From assembly GCA_009618505.1 (NCBI GenBank), contig WJOQ01000226.1, positions 1-15,687 of the forward strand: a stretch of DNA of 15,687 nt, given 5' to 3'. The notes below the pieces were generated by a model that saw nothing but the letters and a program-made list of their open reading frames with translations, ran no database searches and had not been told where the DNA came from. The DNA is from Clostridia bacterium. GTDB lineage: Bacteria; Aerophobota; Aerophobia; Aerophobales; AE-B3A. This document shows, piece after piece, positions 1 through 7,219 of the stretch. Both the position numbers and the translations under genes were made by a program. Position 1 is the first letter of the stretch. Each line of letters opens with the position of its first letter.

Positions 1-444
1 ACGGCAGGGGTAGATGGGTTAATAATTGTTGACCTTCCTCCAGAAGAGGCTCATTTTTTGCCAAAAGAGGCTAAGAAAAACAACCTTGTTCTTATCCTTC
101 TTCTTACTCCGGTTAGCTCAGAAGATAGAATAAAGTTAGTCTGCCAGAAAAGTCAAGGATTTATCTATTGTGTAGCCTACACCGGCATTACGGGTGATGA
201 AAAAAGGGAAGATAAAAACTTAAGAGATTTAGTAGCTAAGGTTCATTCTCTTACCTCAACCCCGGTAGGAATAGGATTTGGCATCTCCTCACCTTCGGAA
301 GCCAGCAAAACTGCCTCTTTAGCCGAAGCAGTAATAGTGGGTAGTGCCATCGTCAAAAAAATAGAAAAACATCAAGGGAGCAAAACCTTAGTTAAAGAAG
401 TAGGGGATTTTGCTGAAAGCTTAGCCAGAGCAGTGAAAGAATAA
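1..444 (+). CDS. trpA: Tryptophan synthase alpha chain, C-terminal part
   Basis: TrpA cleaves indole-3-glycerol phosphate to indole and glyceraldehyde 3-phosphate, and passes the indole to TrpB in the alpha2-beta2 complex of the cytoplasm. The frame is open from base 1, so the gene starts before the window; 147 codons plus TAA are visible. Family signatures seen: AGVDGLIIVDLPPEE at the very start (the strand after the active-site region), YTGITG, the phosphate-binding GIGFGISSP, and VIVGSAIV near the end. The catalytic Glu and Asp of the family lie upstream of the window and cannot be checked. The C-terminus ends at a normal family length. No gene follows on the same strand, so trpA appears to be the last gene of its operon, with an insertion sequence just downstream. 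Confidence 0.95.
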   Translation, partial: TAGVDGLIIVDLPPEEAHFLPKEAKKNNLVLILLLTPVSSEDRIKLVCQKSQGFIYCVAYTGITGDEKREDKNLRDLVAKVHSLTSTPVGIGFGISSPSEASKTASLAEAVIVGSAIVKKIEKHQGSKTLVKEVGDFAESLARAVKE

Positions 445-757
445 TACCTGAAGATAGTTTTCTTCTCTCGCTCGATATCCGCTTTTGTTACCTCTGCTCG
501 GTTTCTCCTTTGGCAAAAGAGGTAAAAAACTTTGAAGGAAGAAACATACTTCATTACTTCCTTAAAACTAACCACAAAACGTACCGGATCATTACATATT
601 TTTCTCACGCATCATCCCCAAAATTTTCATTTTTCGGAAATTTAAGCTGGTTTAACGGCAGGCACCAAAGGTAAGATTTTTAAGCTGCAAATCTCTGTAA
701 TGTAGAATTATACAGGATTAGAGAGATTTCTGCAATTTGGGGGGCGTGTCAAATCAT
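445..757. other. Gap between trpA and the transposase: hairpins and left IS end
   Basis: No gene is supported here. It holds an 8-bp perfect inverted repeat, TTACCTCT at 488-495 against AGAGGTAA at 518-525, with partly complementary T-rich and A-rich flanks. There is no clean T-run after it, so I do not call it a terminator. A second imperfect hairpin pairs about 685-696 with 720-735. From about 631 the sequence belongs to the left end of the insertion sequence. Confidence 0.6.
651..664 (+). repeat. Outer inverted repeat of the IS, left core
   Basis: TTTAACGGCAGGCA here matches the reverse complement of 2172-2185 with one mismatch. Similarity extends outward to TTTTCGG at 631-637 (matching inverted CCGAAAA at 2204-2210) and inward to CCAAAGGTAAG (inverted around 2144-2157, after a roughly 16-nt length difference). 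Confidence 0.7.
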
Positions 758-807
758 TTAACCCCGTAACCCAATTTGGGATTGTTGAATCATATAATTT
801 GTAACCG
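747..807 (+). repeat. Left subterminal double box of the IS
   Basis: Two boxes, about 747-772 and 785-807, each with ATCAT followed 6-8 nt later by GTAACC. The starts of the two ATCAT motifs are 36 nt apart. Their layout mirrors the right end and suggests paired transposase binding sites. The transposase TAA (758-760) is within the first box. Confidence 0.65.
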
Positions 808-1999
808 AACGAGGTCTTTGTTTCTTAGAAGGATTAGCTTCTGTTGTTCTGTTTTTCTCCTCATATGCTCGATAGAGACTGTGGGTTTTCTCCTCAATCT
901 TTCTTTTGAGCTCTGCCGGATTGAGACTGCGGTATATGATTTTTAGTTCTTTCTTTATCTCCTCGGAGATTTGTCCGGATTCCATCAGCCTTTGGTAAGG
1001 TGTTTTAGGAATATCGTACTTTGTTTTGACTTTACCTGCAATCCTTTCTTTGCTTACAAGTTTCATCACTGGAGAAAAGAAGTTCTTGTAAAGCCGGAGC
1101 TCATTGTCATAAAGAGAGTTCATAAGGCGAAGTTCTTTGTCAGTATCGTACCTTAGATAGCCAACTGTTTTCCTTACGTGAGTCCAGTTCTTCTGTTCAA
1201 TATAGGCGTTATCATTCTTCTTATTGGGTCTGGAAAGGGTAAACTCAAGGTTCTCTTCCTCACAGTAGTTAATGAGATGATAATTGATAAACTCAGGCCC
1301 ATTATCCGAGTCGACTCCTTTCCAGGCAAAAGGAGTTCTTTTTCGTATCTTTTTGAGAGCCTTAAAGGTAGGATCCTGTCCTTTTCCCATAATCGCCTCT
1401 GCTTCCCACCAGCCGGAGGATATCTCTACAGTATTTAAGGAAGAGATATAGAGATCATGGGCAGAGGAGCCACAGTGAATGACCAGATCTATTTCCAGAA
1501 ACCCTACTTTTGAGGTATCCCATTCAGTGAGTCTTATGGGTATCCTCTTATAGAGGAGCGAAGAAGGTTTGGGTCTTGCTCGGTTTCTCTTTAGATGGAG
1601 AGCCTCTCTTTGACGCTTCAGGGCCCGGTCAATGGTAGCGGAACTGATTCTTTTTAACTTCTCAGCTACCCCATTGGAAATGAATATCTCCTCTAGTTGT
1701 CTTAATCGAGATACCTCCGTTTTTAATAAGGGAGCCAGTCTTTGTCCGCAAGGATAGTCAAATATCTCCCAGAGCTTCGCCAGAGCTGTCCTTACATAGC
1801 CATCGTAGGTCTGTTTTCTTTTTCTTCTTTCTTTGGGAGCTGAAGAGAAGGAGCGTATTCTCCTAATGGCATATTTTCTGTTTTGATGAGTATTTCTCGA
1901 GTATTCATCTAAGATAGAAGATTTGTCTTTCCTTGATTTTGCCATGAAATATCTTTCTTGCAGTACTTTGAGATATTGACGTCTTGCATCCATATTCAT
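758..1999 (-). CDS. DDE transposase, integrase catalytic core
   Basis: Transposase of 413 aa for the surrounding insertion sequence. The N-terminal 130 residues are basic and helical, as in the DNA-binding part of such proteins. The retroviral-integrase-like core follows, with Asp171 (in FLEIDLV), Asp232 (in DSDNGPEF) and Glu268 (in NAYIEQKNW). Asp232 and Glu268 are separated by 35 residues, the classic D35E spacing, so the active site looks intact and the frame is unbroken. Start is ATG at 1999, preceded by GGGAGGTG at 2007-2014; a second in-frame ATG is two codons later. The exact IS family is uncertain; it belongs to the integrase-core superfamily that includes IS3- and IS481-like enzymes. 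The element may still be active. Confidence 0.9.
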   Translation of the reverse strand: MNMDARRQYLKVLQERYFMAKSRKDKSSILDEYSRNTHQNRKYAIRRIRSFSSAPKERRKRKQTYDGYVRTALAKLWEIFDYPCGQRLAPLLKTEVSRLRQLEEIFISNGVAEKLKRISSATIDRALKRQREALHLKRNRARPKPSSLLYKRIPIRLTEWDTSKVGFLEIDLVIHCGSSAHDLYISSLNTVEISSGWWEAEAIMGKGQDPTFKALKKIRKRTPFAWKGVDSDNGPEFINYHLINYCEEENLEFTLSRPNKKNDNAYIEQKNWTHVRKTVGYLRYDTDKELRLMNSLYDNELRLYKNFFSPVMKLVSKERIAGKVKTKYDIPKTPYQRLMESGQISEEIKKELKIIYRSLNPAELKRKIEEKTHSLYRAYEEKNRTTEANPSKKQRPRSVTNYMIQQSQIGLRG

Positions 2000-2010
2000 A
2001 TCCTTTCACC

Positions 2011-2040
2011 TCCCTGCTTGATTCTTAATTTCAGCAGGGA
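2011..2040 (-). promoter_or_regulatory. Leader hairpin overlapping the transposase ribosome binding site
   Basis: Perfect 7-bp inverted repeat TCCCTGC (2011-2017) and GCAGGGA (2034-2040) with a 16-nt loop. In the transposase mRNA the 3' arm runs straight into the ribosome binding site GGGAGGTG, so folding would hide part of it. Some insertion sequences use such leaders to block translation of read-through transcripts; that role here is inferred. Confidence 0.6.
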
Positions 2041-2042
2041 AG

Positions 2043-2051
2043 ATTATATCA
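2043..2051 (-). promoter_or_regulatory. Extended -10 promoter element for the transposase
   Basis: On the minus strand the sequence reads TGATATAAT, a TGN extended -10 hexamer identical to consensus, upstream of the leader hairpin. No good -35 hexamer is visible, which is usual for extended -10 promoters. The inner IS box ends a few bases upstream. Confidence 0.5.
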
Positions 2052-2056
2052 TATTT

Positions 2057-2113
2057 CGGTTACCTTTTATATGATTTAACCAATACCTCTTTGGTTACAT
2101 ATTAGATGATTCA
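2057..2113 (-). repeat. Right subterminal double box of the IS
   Basis: Two boxes, CGGTTAC followed by ATGATTTAAC at 2057-2080 and TGGTTAC followed by ATGATTCA at 2092-2113. Read on the minus strand they reproduce the left end, with 35 nt between equivalent positions. They lie upstream of the transposase promoter-like element, so transposase binding could also repress its own gene (inference). Confidence 0.65.
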
Positions 2114-2171
2114 ATTCGATGTCTTGTTTTTTGTTGCTATACATTTTACCTTTTGGGAGGAGAGGTAAGAA

Positions 2172-2185
2172 TTGCCTGCCATTAA
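2172..2185 (-). repeat. Outer inverted repeat of the IS, right core
   Basis: TGCCTGCCATTAAA is the inverted partner of 651-664 (13 of 14 positions). Beyond it, 2204-2210 CCGAAAA pairs with the left TTTTCGG. Confidence 0.7.
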
Positions 2186-2351
2186 AGTAATTCAACTTTA
2201 TTGCCGAAAATTACAAAAAGGTCTATAATTATTTTAAAAGGGGACAATATTATGTTCGGAGAAGAAGAGAATTAATAATTATAAAAAGTTTTACGTTTTT
2301 GTTGTTTGTTCTTTCGAAGGTGGTAATTTTAGCATTGCCATCTGAAGGAAA

Positions 2352-3380
2352 GTGAGTGTTAGTAGATTTTTTAAAAAACCAAGAGAGTGTGAATGTTATG
2401 TTATAAAATATGTGGATAGAATATGGCTATCAGAAATCGGAGACGCTGACGTTCTAAGGACATTTATAGTAAAGGTCAACGAAAATTCTCCCAAACCATT
2501 AAAAGAAATCCGAATCTTATTGCCATTCAAAGATATAGAGAATCTCGAAAGCGTTAATGAAACGTGCTTCCTGCCTCCATCACAATATTATTTTAATTCC
2601 TCAGAAGTTGCCTCCACGCGAGAATATCAAGTTATTCAGCAGGTAAATCAGTCTGATCGATTTGATAGATTCGGTATAATTAATCATGACGGCATACAAA
2701 ATGTTAAAGTTTTTCCTTTAATTGATTATTCGTTATATCAAATAGGTAATTGTTTAGTAATACGCCTTCAATTCCCCCAAAAAGAGGGCTTAAAAAAAGG
2801 CGAATGTACTGAGGTAAGATTAAGATTCCAGGTTACCTCCTTATTTAATAAAATTACTACCGGTTTCTTCCCTAATTATTCGATTGAACTTCCCTATTTC
2901 CCCCCACAATACGTTAATGAGATTGATCAACTAGATATAGATAAAAAGCTAGAGATTAAAGTAAAACCAATTTTAGGTTTGGCTGAATCTCAATTTAAGG
3001 GGGGATTCGATATTTTCCTTTATTTCCCTCCCGGATTTGAAAAAGTTACTGGATTTAATCCTTTTAAGGAAAAATACGACTCCTTCAACATCGAAGGAAA
3101 AAGAACGTCTGAAAAAAAACTTAAGCTCCTATGGAGATTAAGGGAGTTTTTACGACAGAGAGGTTCACCGGAAGATAGCTTAACAGGTATTGGTCAAAAT
3201 ATACTCATATCGGGAACATTAATAAAGAGATACGATACAGAAGATCTAATAGATACAATGTCAAAAAGACTACCCCAAAACCGAATGCTTCGTATAGAGA
3301 CGTATTCGACTTTCTGGCTTAGCTGTGCTGCTATCATCTTAGCGTTTATCGCAATATTATTCACTTTTCTAAAGAAATAG
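2352..3380 (+). CDS. Unknown protein with C-terminal membrane anchor
   Basis: I do not recognise this 342-aa protein. It starts with GTG at 2352, with GAAGGAA close upstream (spacing about 3 nt, short), so the start is only fairly sure. There is no N-terminal signal peptide. Residues 1-315 alternate hydrophobic and charged residues and look mainly beta-sheet, with aromatic and proline-rich turns (for example near residues 165-180 and 225-245). The last 25 residues form one membrane helix (FWLSCAAIILAFIAILFTFL) followed by two lysines. This layout predicts a cytoplasmic domain tethered to the inner membrane by its tail. The next gene also codes for a membrane protein on the same strand, about 300 nt on, and the two might work together. 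Stop is TAG. Confidence 0.7.
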   Translation: MSVSRFFKKPRECECYVIKYVDRIWLSEIGDADVLRTFIVKVNENSPKPLKEIRILLPFKDIENLESVNETCFLPPSQYYFNSSEVASTREYQVIQQVNQSDRFDRFGIINHDGIQNVKVFPLIDYSLYQIGNCLVIRLQFPQKEGLKKGECTEVRLRFQVTSLFNKITTGFFPNYSIELPYFPPQYVNEIDQLDIDKKLEIKVKPILGLAESQFKGGFDIFLYFPPGFEKVTGFNPFKEKYDSFNIEGKRTSEKKLKLLWRLREFLRQRGSPEDSLTGIGQNILISGTLIKRYDTEDLIDTMSKRLPQNRMLRIETYSTFWLSCAAIILAFIAILFTFLKK

Positions 3381-3690
3381 TCTCTTTCTAAAAATCATAC
3401 TCCAAGACACTTTTTGTCGTTCTCCGACCTAAAGTGTGGTGTTGATGACTTTTCTCCGACCAAGAATTTTTATTCCCAGTAATAGTTTATCTAAGAAGAG
3501 GACTTCCGTGTCCTAAAAAAGATCCTTTAACAAAATTAGGAAGAAAGCAAGAAAAGAGGGGACAAAAATCATTAGGAATAAGTTAGCACAGGCAGCAACC
3601 AATGAGATAGGCTTAACCCAAAAAGATACTGGGAATACTAATAATATTGCAGCTGAAACTATTGGCGATTGGGCACCTATTGCCCTACTT
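3381..3690. other. Gap with hairpin, short direct repeat and possible 5' end of the next gene
   Basis: CTCCGACC occurs twice (3422-3429 and 3454-3461). A hairpin lies at 3499-3514. From 3517 onward the frame of the next gene is open, and a ribosome-binding-like AGAGGGG lies at 3555-3561, but no ATG, GTG or TTG follows it in frame before 3691. Confidence 0.5.
3499..3514 (+). repeat. Hairpin related to the one at 4238-4250
   Basis: AGGAC (3499-3503) pairs with GTCCT (3510-3514), followed by an A-run. It shares AAGAGGAC, TCC and TGTCC with the hairpin at 4235-4250, in the same orientation, so the two look like copies of one short element on either side of the small membrane gene. There is no T-run on the plus strand; on the minus strand the stem is preceded rather than followed by T residues, so terminator function is doubtful. 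Confidence 0.45.
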
Positions 3691-4065
3691 ATGGCTATTT
3701 ACACGGCTTTTTTTCTAAGATATGAAAGCAGGATAAGGAGAAGGATTAAGGAAGAGTATGAGAAAGAGATGAGCAAAATAGATTCCGACTCTCAAATTCA
3801 AATCCCGCTTACTACGGAAAATCTATTAGAAACGGTTAAACGTGGCAAAAGAGTTAAGCGCAATCGCTTCCTCAAATATAGTTTTTTAAACACATTCCAC
3901 AGCCTTTTTTTCATAGCGTTTGGCCTATTTGGGCTCCATATTGTTTTTACTATACAAAATTATTTCCCCTGGCCTTCATTGTATATTCGGCGAATCGCAA
4001 TATACCTTACTTTGGCGGTTGTAGTCATGACCCTTATAATGCCACGGCTCTCCAGGAGAGAGTGA
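3691..4065 (+). CDS. Unknown small membrane protein, start uncertain
   Basis: I do not recognise this protein; 124 aa from the first ATG. Two clear membrane segments lie in the second half (about residues 66-90, then 98-118), after a basic, charged stretch of about 50 residues. The ATG at 3691 cuts into another hydrophobic segment whose first half (IGDWAPIALLMAIYTAFFL) begins upstream. The frame is open back to 3517, and AGAGGGG at 3555-3561 stands 6-9 nt before ATC 3568 and ATT 3571. The natural protein may therefore start about 40 codons earlier at a rare start codon, giving three membrane segments, or the 5' end may be damaged. No ribosome binding site precedes 3691. It ends in TGA just after a basic tail. 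Confidence 0.6.
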   Translation: MAIYTAFFLRYESRIRRRIKEEYEKEMSKIDSDSQIQIPLTTENLLETVKRGKRVKRNRFLKYSFLNTFHSLFFIAFGLFGLHIVFTIQNYFPWPSLYIRRIAIYLTLAVVVMTLIMPRLSRRE

Positions 4066-4230
4066 TCACAAGATTTCAATATACAGGACCCAAAAGAGAC
4101 ACCACGATGACATCTCTTTATTAACCAATAGCAAAGTTATTTCAATTAAACAAAAATAGCTGTTCTGTCTTCTTCTGTGTAAAAGTAAGACATTGACCAC
4201 TTATCCGTTTTTATCTATATCCCTATTTTC

Positions 4231-4258
4231 AAAAAGAGGACATCCTGTCCCCTTTTTT
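4231..4258 (+). terminator. Bidirectional terminator-like hairpin
   Basis: GGACA (4238-4242) and TGTCC (4246-4250) form a stem with loop TCC; an A-run precedes it and CC plus six T follow. The flanking A- and T-runs could lengthen the stem and would serve as a U-tract in either direction. It lies 170 nt after the small membrane gene and before the DUF4386 gene. A related hairpin lies at 3499-3514. Confidence 0.5.
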
Positions 4259-4350
4259 ACTTAATGTTTACAAATCTTATAAAAAAAGTAAATTAAAACA
4301 AAGGAGTGAAGTTTAGAATTTTCAGCAAAAAGAATAAGGAGGAGAATTAA

Positions 4351-5118
4351 ATGTCGCAATTAAGACTAAATCAGGTTACAGATGCAAAAACTGCAGATTC
4401 CCACTGGAAAGGTCTCTACAGAATTGGCGGAGCGGCTGGCCTGATCGTAGTAGTGTTACTTCCAATCGAGATTATCGTCATGACCGCTTATCCGCTACCT
4501 AGCACAGTAATCGGCTACTTCACGCTATTTCAGAGCAATAGGCTCATTGGACTCCTCGACCTTTATCTCTTGGAAATTCCTGTCTACGCTCTTTTTGTCC
4601 CGATGTTTCTCGCCCTCTACGCTGCCCTCAGACGAGCCAATGAAAGTTACATGGCACTCGCTACGACCCTCGCTATCATTGGGATAACTGTCTTCCTCGC
4701 AACGAATAATCCCTTCTCCATGCTTTCCCTCAGCGACCAATACGCGGCTGCGACAACAGACGCACAGAGATCTCAGTTTTTGGCAGCAGGGCAGGCGATG
4801 CTTGCTAATACAAACCAGCGCGCTGTCGAGGGTTTCAACATGGGTTTTCTCCTCGTGTCCGTTGCCGGTCTGATAGTCTCAGCTGTCATGCTAAGGAGCA
4901 ATATCTTCAGCAAAGTAACCGCTTATGTGGGAATTCTTGCAAGTGCACTCTCATTGGCCGAATACTTCAGATTAGTCTTCGTGCCAGAGGCAGTTCTCCT
5001 CCTCCTCTTCATCGCAATTGCCTCCTGCTTACTTTTGTTAATATGGTACATCCTGATTGCCCGAAGGCTCTTTCAGCTAGGGCGTCTCGAAAAAAAGCCG
5101 CTCCCCCAACAATCGTAA
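4351..5118 (+). CDS. DUF4386-type integral membrane protein
   Basis: A 255-aa protein that I place in the DUF4386 family of multi-spanning membrane proteins of unknown function, from the segments LYRIGGAAGLI, LLDLYLLEIPVYALFVPMFL and MLSLSDQYAAATTDAQRS that are typical of it. About six hydrophobic helices are visible (about residues 25-47, 68-92, 101-118, 162-184, 190-208 and 214-238), with a short polar loop after the third. The ATG at 4351 has a strong ribosome binding site, AAGGAGGAG. The next ORF, a flavodoxin-like protein, starts 12 nt after the stop, so the two form one transcription unit. This family commonly sits beside flavodoxin-like or regulatory genes in mobile accessory sets. Base composition is visibly richer in G+C than the flanking genes, suggesting transfer. 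Confidence 0.85.
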   Translation: MSQLRLNQVTDAKTADSHWKGLYRIGGAAGLIVVVLLPIEIIVMTAYPLPSTVIGYFTLFQSNRLIGLLDLYLLEIPVYALFVPMFLALYAALRRANESYMALATTLAIIGITVFLATNNPFSMLSLSDQYAAATTDAQRSQFLAAGQAMLANTNQRAVEGFNMGFLLVSVAGLIVSAVMLRSNIFSKVTAYVGILASALSLAEYFRLVFVPEAVLLLLFIAIASCLLLLIWYILIARRLFQLGRLEKKPLPQQS

Positions 5119-5130
5119 AGGCAGATAACT

Positions 5131-5646
5131 ATGTCAGCTTCGGTTTTGGTAGGATAGGCAACACGTTACGGCTCAACACAGGAAGTTGCCGAGGCAGTCG
5201 CGGCGACGCTGCGCGAATGTGGGCTTGAGGTAGATATTCAGTCCATGCGGAAAGTGCGTACACTCGCAGGGTACAACGCGGTCGTGCTGGGTGCGCCGCT
5301 CTACATGTTCCGTTGGCACAAGGACGCGCGCCGTTTCCTCTCGCGGCACCGTGAAGCCCTCACACAGCGGCCAGTGGCAATTTTCGCTCTCGGCCCCCTT
5401 ACTACTGGTGATGAGAAGGAGTGGCAGGGTTCGCGCGAGCAGCTCGGTAAAGAGCTTGCAGGGTTTCCCTGGCTTACACCGGTCGCTCTTGAAATATTTG
5501 GCGGCAAGTTCGACCCGACAAAGCTACGTTTCCCTTACAATTTGTTCATGCGCCAGGTGCCGGCAAGCGACCTGCGGGACTGGACGGCGATCCGCGGCTG
5601 GACGAGCAGCCTGACCGCGAAGCTTCAGCCTGTTTTGCCACAATAA
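5131..5646 (+). pseudogene. Flavodoxin-like protein interrupted by an in-frame TAG
   Basis: ATG at 5131 opens a frame of 171 sense positions read to TAA at 5644, broken only by TAG at 5155-5157 (codon 9). Read through it, the protein is a flavodoxin-fold protein: a hydrophobic first strand, the FMN phosphate loop (ATRYGSTQEVAEAV), then YNAVVLGAPLYMFRW for the next strand, typical of the short flavodoxins related to protoporphyrinogen oxidase HemG. The interrupted residue sits where relatives have Tyr in V-A-Y-A-T, so one base change (TAC or TAT to TAG) explains it. If translation restarts at ATG 5245 the FMN-binding loop is lost, so the product would not bind flavin. It follows the DUF4386 gene by 12 nt and shares its high G+C content. 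Either a recent nonsense mutation or a recoded stop; I favour the first. Confidence 0.8.
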
Positions 5647-6142
5647 TGATGATGAGGTCGGCAGACTAACCAATGCCTGCGATACCTTCCGGGAGAAGTT
5701 TATTGTCTGGACGCTTTTGGATACCGGACTTACACTCTCAGAATTTGCTGACCTTAAAAAAGATAATATCCAGTGGCAGGAAAAAAGATTAGTTATCTAT
5801 GGCAAGGGTGGTCCTTGTGGTAAAGAAACAAAAAGAAGGGTCATTCCTATGACAGAAAGAGTAAAAAAATTATTGGAGTACCATTTCGCAGAAAACAATA
5901 ATACCGGAATGGTAAAAAGAACAGTTGCAAGAATAGTAAAGAAGGTAGCTGATAAAACTGGGATTTCAAAGCCTGTCTCTCCTCATGTTTTAAGGCATAC
6001 CTTCTCAGTAAATTGCATCGAAAAAGGAATCTCCACCCGAGTTCTCCAAATCCTTTTAGGCCACGACCGATTGGCAACCACTGAAATTTACCTAAATTTA
6101 TCCCCAGAGGAGGCCATCAGGGAGTTTCTGAATAAGTGGTGA
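5642..6142 (+). pseudogene. Truncated tyrosine recombinase
   Basis: The frame is open from within the end of the flavodoxin gene; recombinase similarity begins at about 5650, and the first possible start is TTG at 5717 (141 aa). The N-terminal core-binding domain is absent and there is no ribosome binding site. Visible catalytic residues, numbered from the TTG: Lys30 (YGKGG), His90-Arg93 (HVLRH), His116 (LLGHDR) and Tyr125 (TEIYLNL). The first catalytic Arg, expected in TGLRLSEF, is Thr6 here (ACA where AGA would be Arg). The missing half and lost Arg mean it cannot recombine DNA. The family resembles XerC/XerD-like integrases. The join with the complete flavodoxin gene suggests that a DNA segment carrying the DUF4386-flavodoxin pair replaced the 5' half of the integrase gene. 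Confidence 0.85.
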
Positions 6143-6177
6143 CGGATTTCTCTACTATAATAAAAAGGTATTAAGGA

Positions 6178-6840
6178 ATGTGGAGTGAAAGAAAAAAGGC
6201 CATAGATGCACTCAACAACGCATTGCAAGAGGAAGCACGTCTAATCTATAAAGGCTTTGAACTGACTAATGAAATAATCCAATTTTTGTATGATGCATCT
6301 GAACCAATAAGTTTCTTAACGGTATGTGGGTTAGTGCTTCTTAAAGGGCGTAACCTAGGTCAAGGCATATTTAGTTTAGCATTAGATGGCCTTGCACAGG
6401 AAGCTGGTGCACTTCTACGCCCCACTATTGAATGCATTGAACTTCTGGAATACTTTCGTAAAGACCCTAAGAAAATTGAGGAAGCTATTGAAGGCAAATT
6501 ACCTCCAGCAGGAGATATTGCCAAAAAGATTGACGGAAGGCTCAAGGGCTTACGAGATTATCTAAATAGAAATGCTTCGCACTTCTCATTTACTCCAGGA
6601 GCAAGGCTACATCTAATTGACTGGAGAAATGAAAACGTTAAATTGAAGCAACTATATACAGAGAAGGTACTTAGAACAAATTTAAGAGATCTGTTTTTGA
6701 TTCTGCTCCTGCTTGCCTCTGCAGCAGTCAAGTGTCTCGATACCTGTGGGCGTTTACCCGACTCAATACTCCGCCGACTTAACCTTTGGCGCAGGAAGGG
6801 ACTAAGAGCTGTTGCCCCTGAACTTAGAAATTTCGTCTAA
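6178..6840 (+). CDS. Unknown helical protein
   Basis: A 220-aa protein that I do not recognise with confidence. It is predicted almost wholly alpha-helical, with an early hydrophobic stretch (FLTVCGLVLL, about residues 47-56), a helix-rich centre (SLALDGLAQEAGALLRPTIE, about 66-85), a conserved-looking NRNASHFSF (about 131-139), and a hydrophobic helix near residue 172 (LFLILLLLASAAV) before a basic C-terminus. The pattern recalls DUF5677-like or HEPN-like proteins found near mobile elements, but I see no RxxxxH motif and the placement is weak. The ATG at 6178 has AAGGA only one base upstream, so the start may differ slightly. It lies 35 nt after the recombinase remnant and before an intact recombinase. 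Stop is TAA. Confidence 0.6.
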   Translation: MWSERKKAIDALNNALQEEARLIYKGFELTNEIIQFLYDASEPISFLTVCGLVLLKGRNLGQGIFSLALDGLAQEAGALLRPTIECIELLEYFRKDPKKIEEAIEGKLPPAGDIAKKIDGRLKGLRDYLNRNASHFSFTPGARLHLIDWRNENVKLKQLYTEKVLRTNLRDLFLILLLLASAAVKCLDTCGRLPDSILRRLNLWRRKGLRAVAPELRNFV

Positions 6841-6905
6841 ATACGGATTAACAACTACTGAGCCTCACTTCATTTTATCCTGAAAACATTGTGTTTCCTA
6901 ACCCA

Positions 6906-6942
6906 AACACCCACCAGACAATAGGTCTAGATATATCCAGGA
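6906..6942 (+). repeat. Dispersed 37-nt repeat, copy A
   Basis: Matches 11290-11326 at 31 of 37 positions without gaps; the first 12 bases AACACCCACCAG are identical. Both copies are in noncoding gaps and in the same orientation, 4.4 kb apart. Confidence 0.65.
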
Positions 6943-7191
6943 TTTTTCCTTCTTCTTCTAAGGTGAGACAGTCTAACCATTTTTTCTTCCCCAATTAATT
7001 TTATACAAAAATCCCTCTCAAAAACATATATTTTGCCAAGTCTAAGTTCCAAGATTTTCTCTTGGCCTACCCCCACAACTTTCCCTGTCTTTGAGAATAA
7101 CTTAACACAATAGATATTCTGATAAGTTTGGCTAAATTTGTTTTAGGTAGTACAGGATTAGGTTTAAGCAGATAATCATAATTTAGCCCTC

Positions 7192-7219
7192 TTGCTTTTT
7201 TACTGTTTTATTATATAAT
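7192..7219 (+). promoter_or_regulatory. Sigma70-type promoter of the short integrase
   Basis: TTGCTT (7192-7197), a 16-nt spacer and a perfect TATAAT (7214-7219). Transcription would start near 7226, leaving a leader of about 27 nt that contains the ribosome binding site GGGAAGG. Confidence 0.55.

Larger units (their letters stand above)
631..2210 (-). mobile_element. Insertion sequence with nested inverted repeats
   Basis: The element surrounds the transposase gene at 758-1999. Outer imperfect inverted repeats lie at about 631-680 and 2137-2210: both contain TTTTCGG, then TTTAAYGGCAGGCA (651-664 and, inverted, 2172-2185), then CCAAA(A)GGTAA further in. Inside these, each end carries two copies of a box of the form GGTTAC-N(6-8)-ATGATT, at 747-772 and 785-807 on the left and at 2057-2080 and 2092-2113 on the right (inverted), spaced 35-36 nt in both ends. 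The transposase stop codon lies inside the innermost left box. I could not find a convincing target duplication, so exact ends are uncertain and the outer limits are my best estimate. Confidence 0.7.

Noticed and set aside
372..608. Minus-strand ORF of 78 aa over the trpA end
   Set aside because: Mostly antisense to trpA, no ribosome binding site and no recognisable protein features.
3422..3461. Direct repeat CTCCGACC
   Set aside because: Only two 8-bp copies; too short to call an element or binding site.
4194..4223. Promoter for the DUF4386 gene (TTGACC, 17 nt, TATATC)
   Set aside because: The -10 match is weak and a terminator-like hairpin lies directly downstream of it.
6880..7000. Short minus-strand ORF over repeat copy A
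   Set aside because: TTG start without ribosome binding site, under 45 codons, and the reading frame conserved with copy B is ambiguous.
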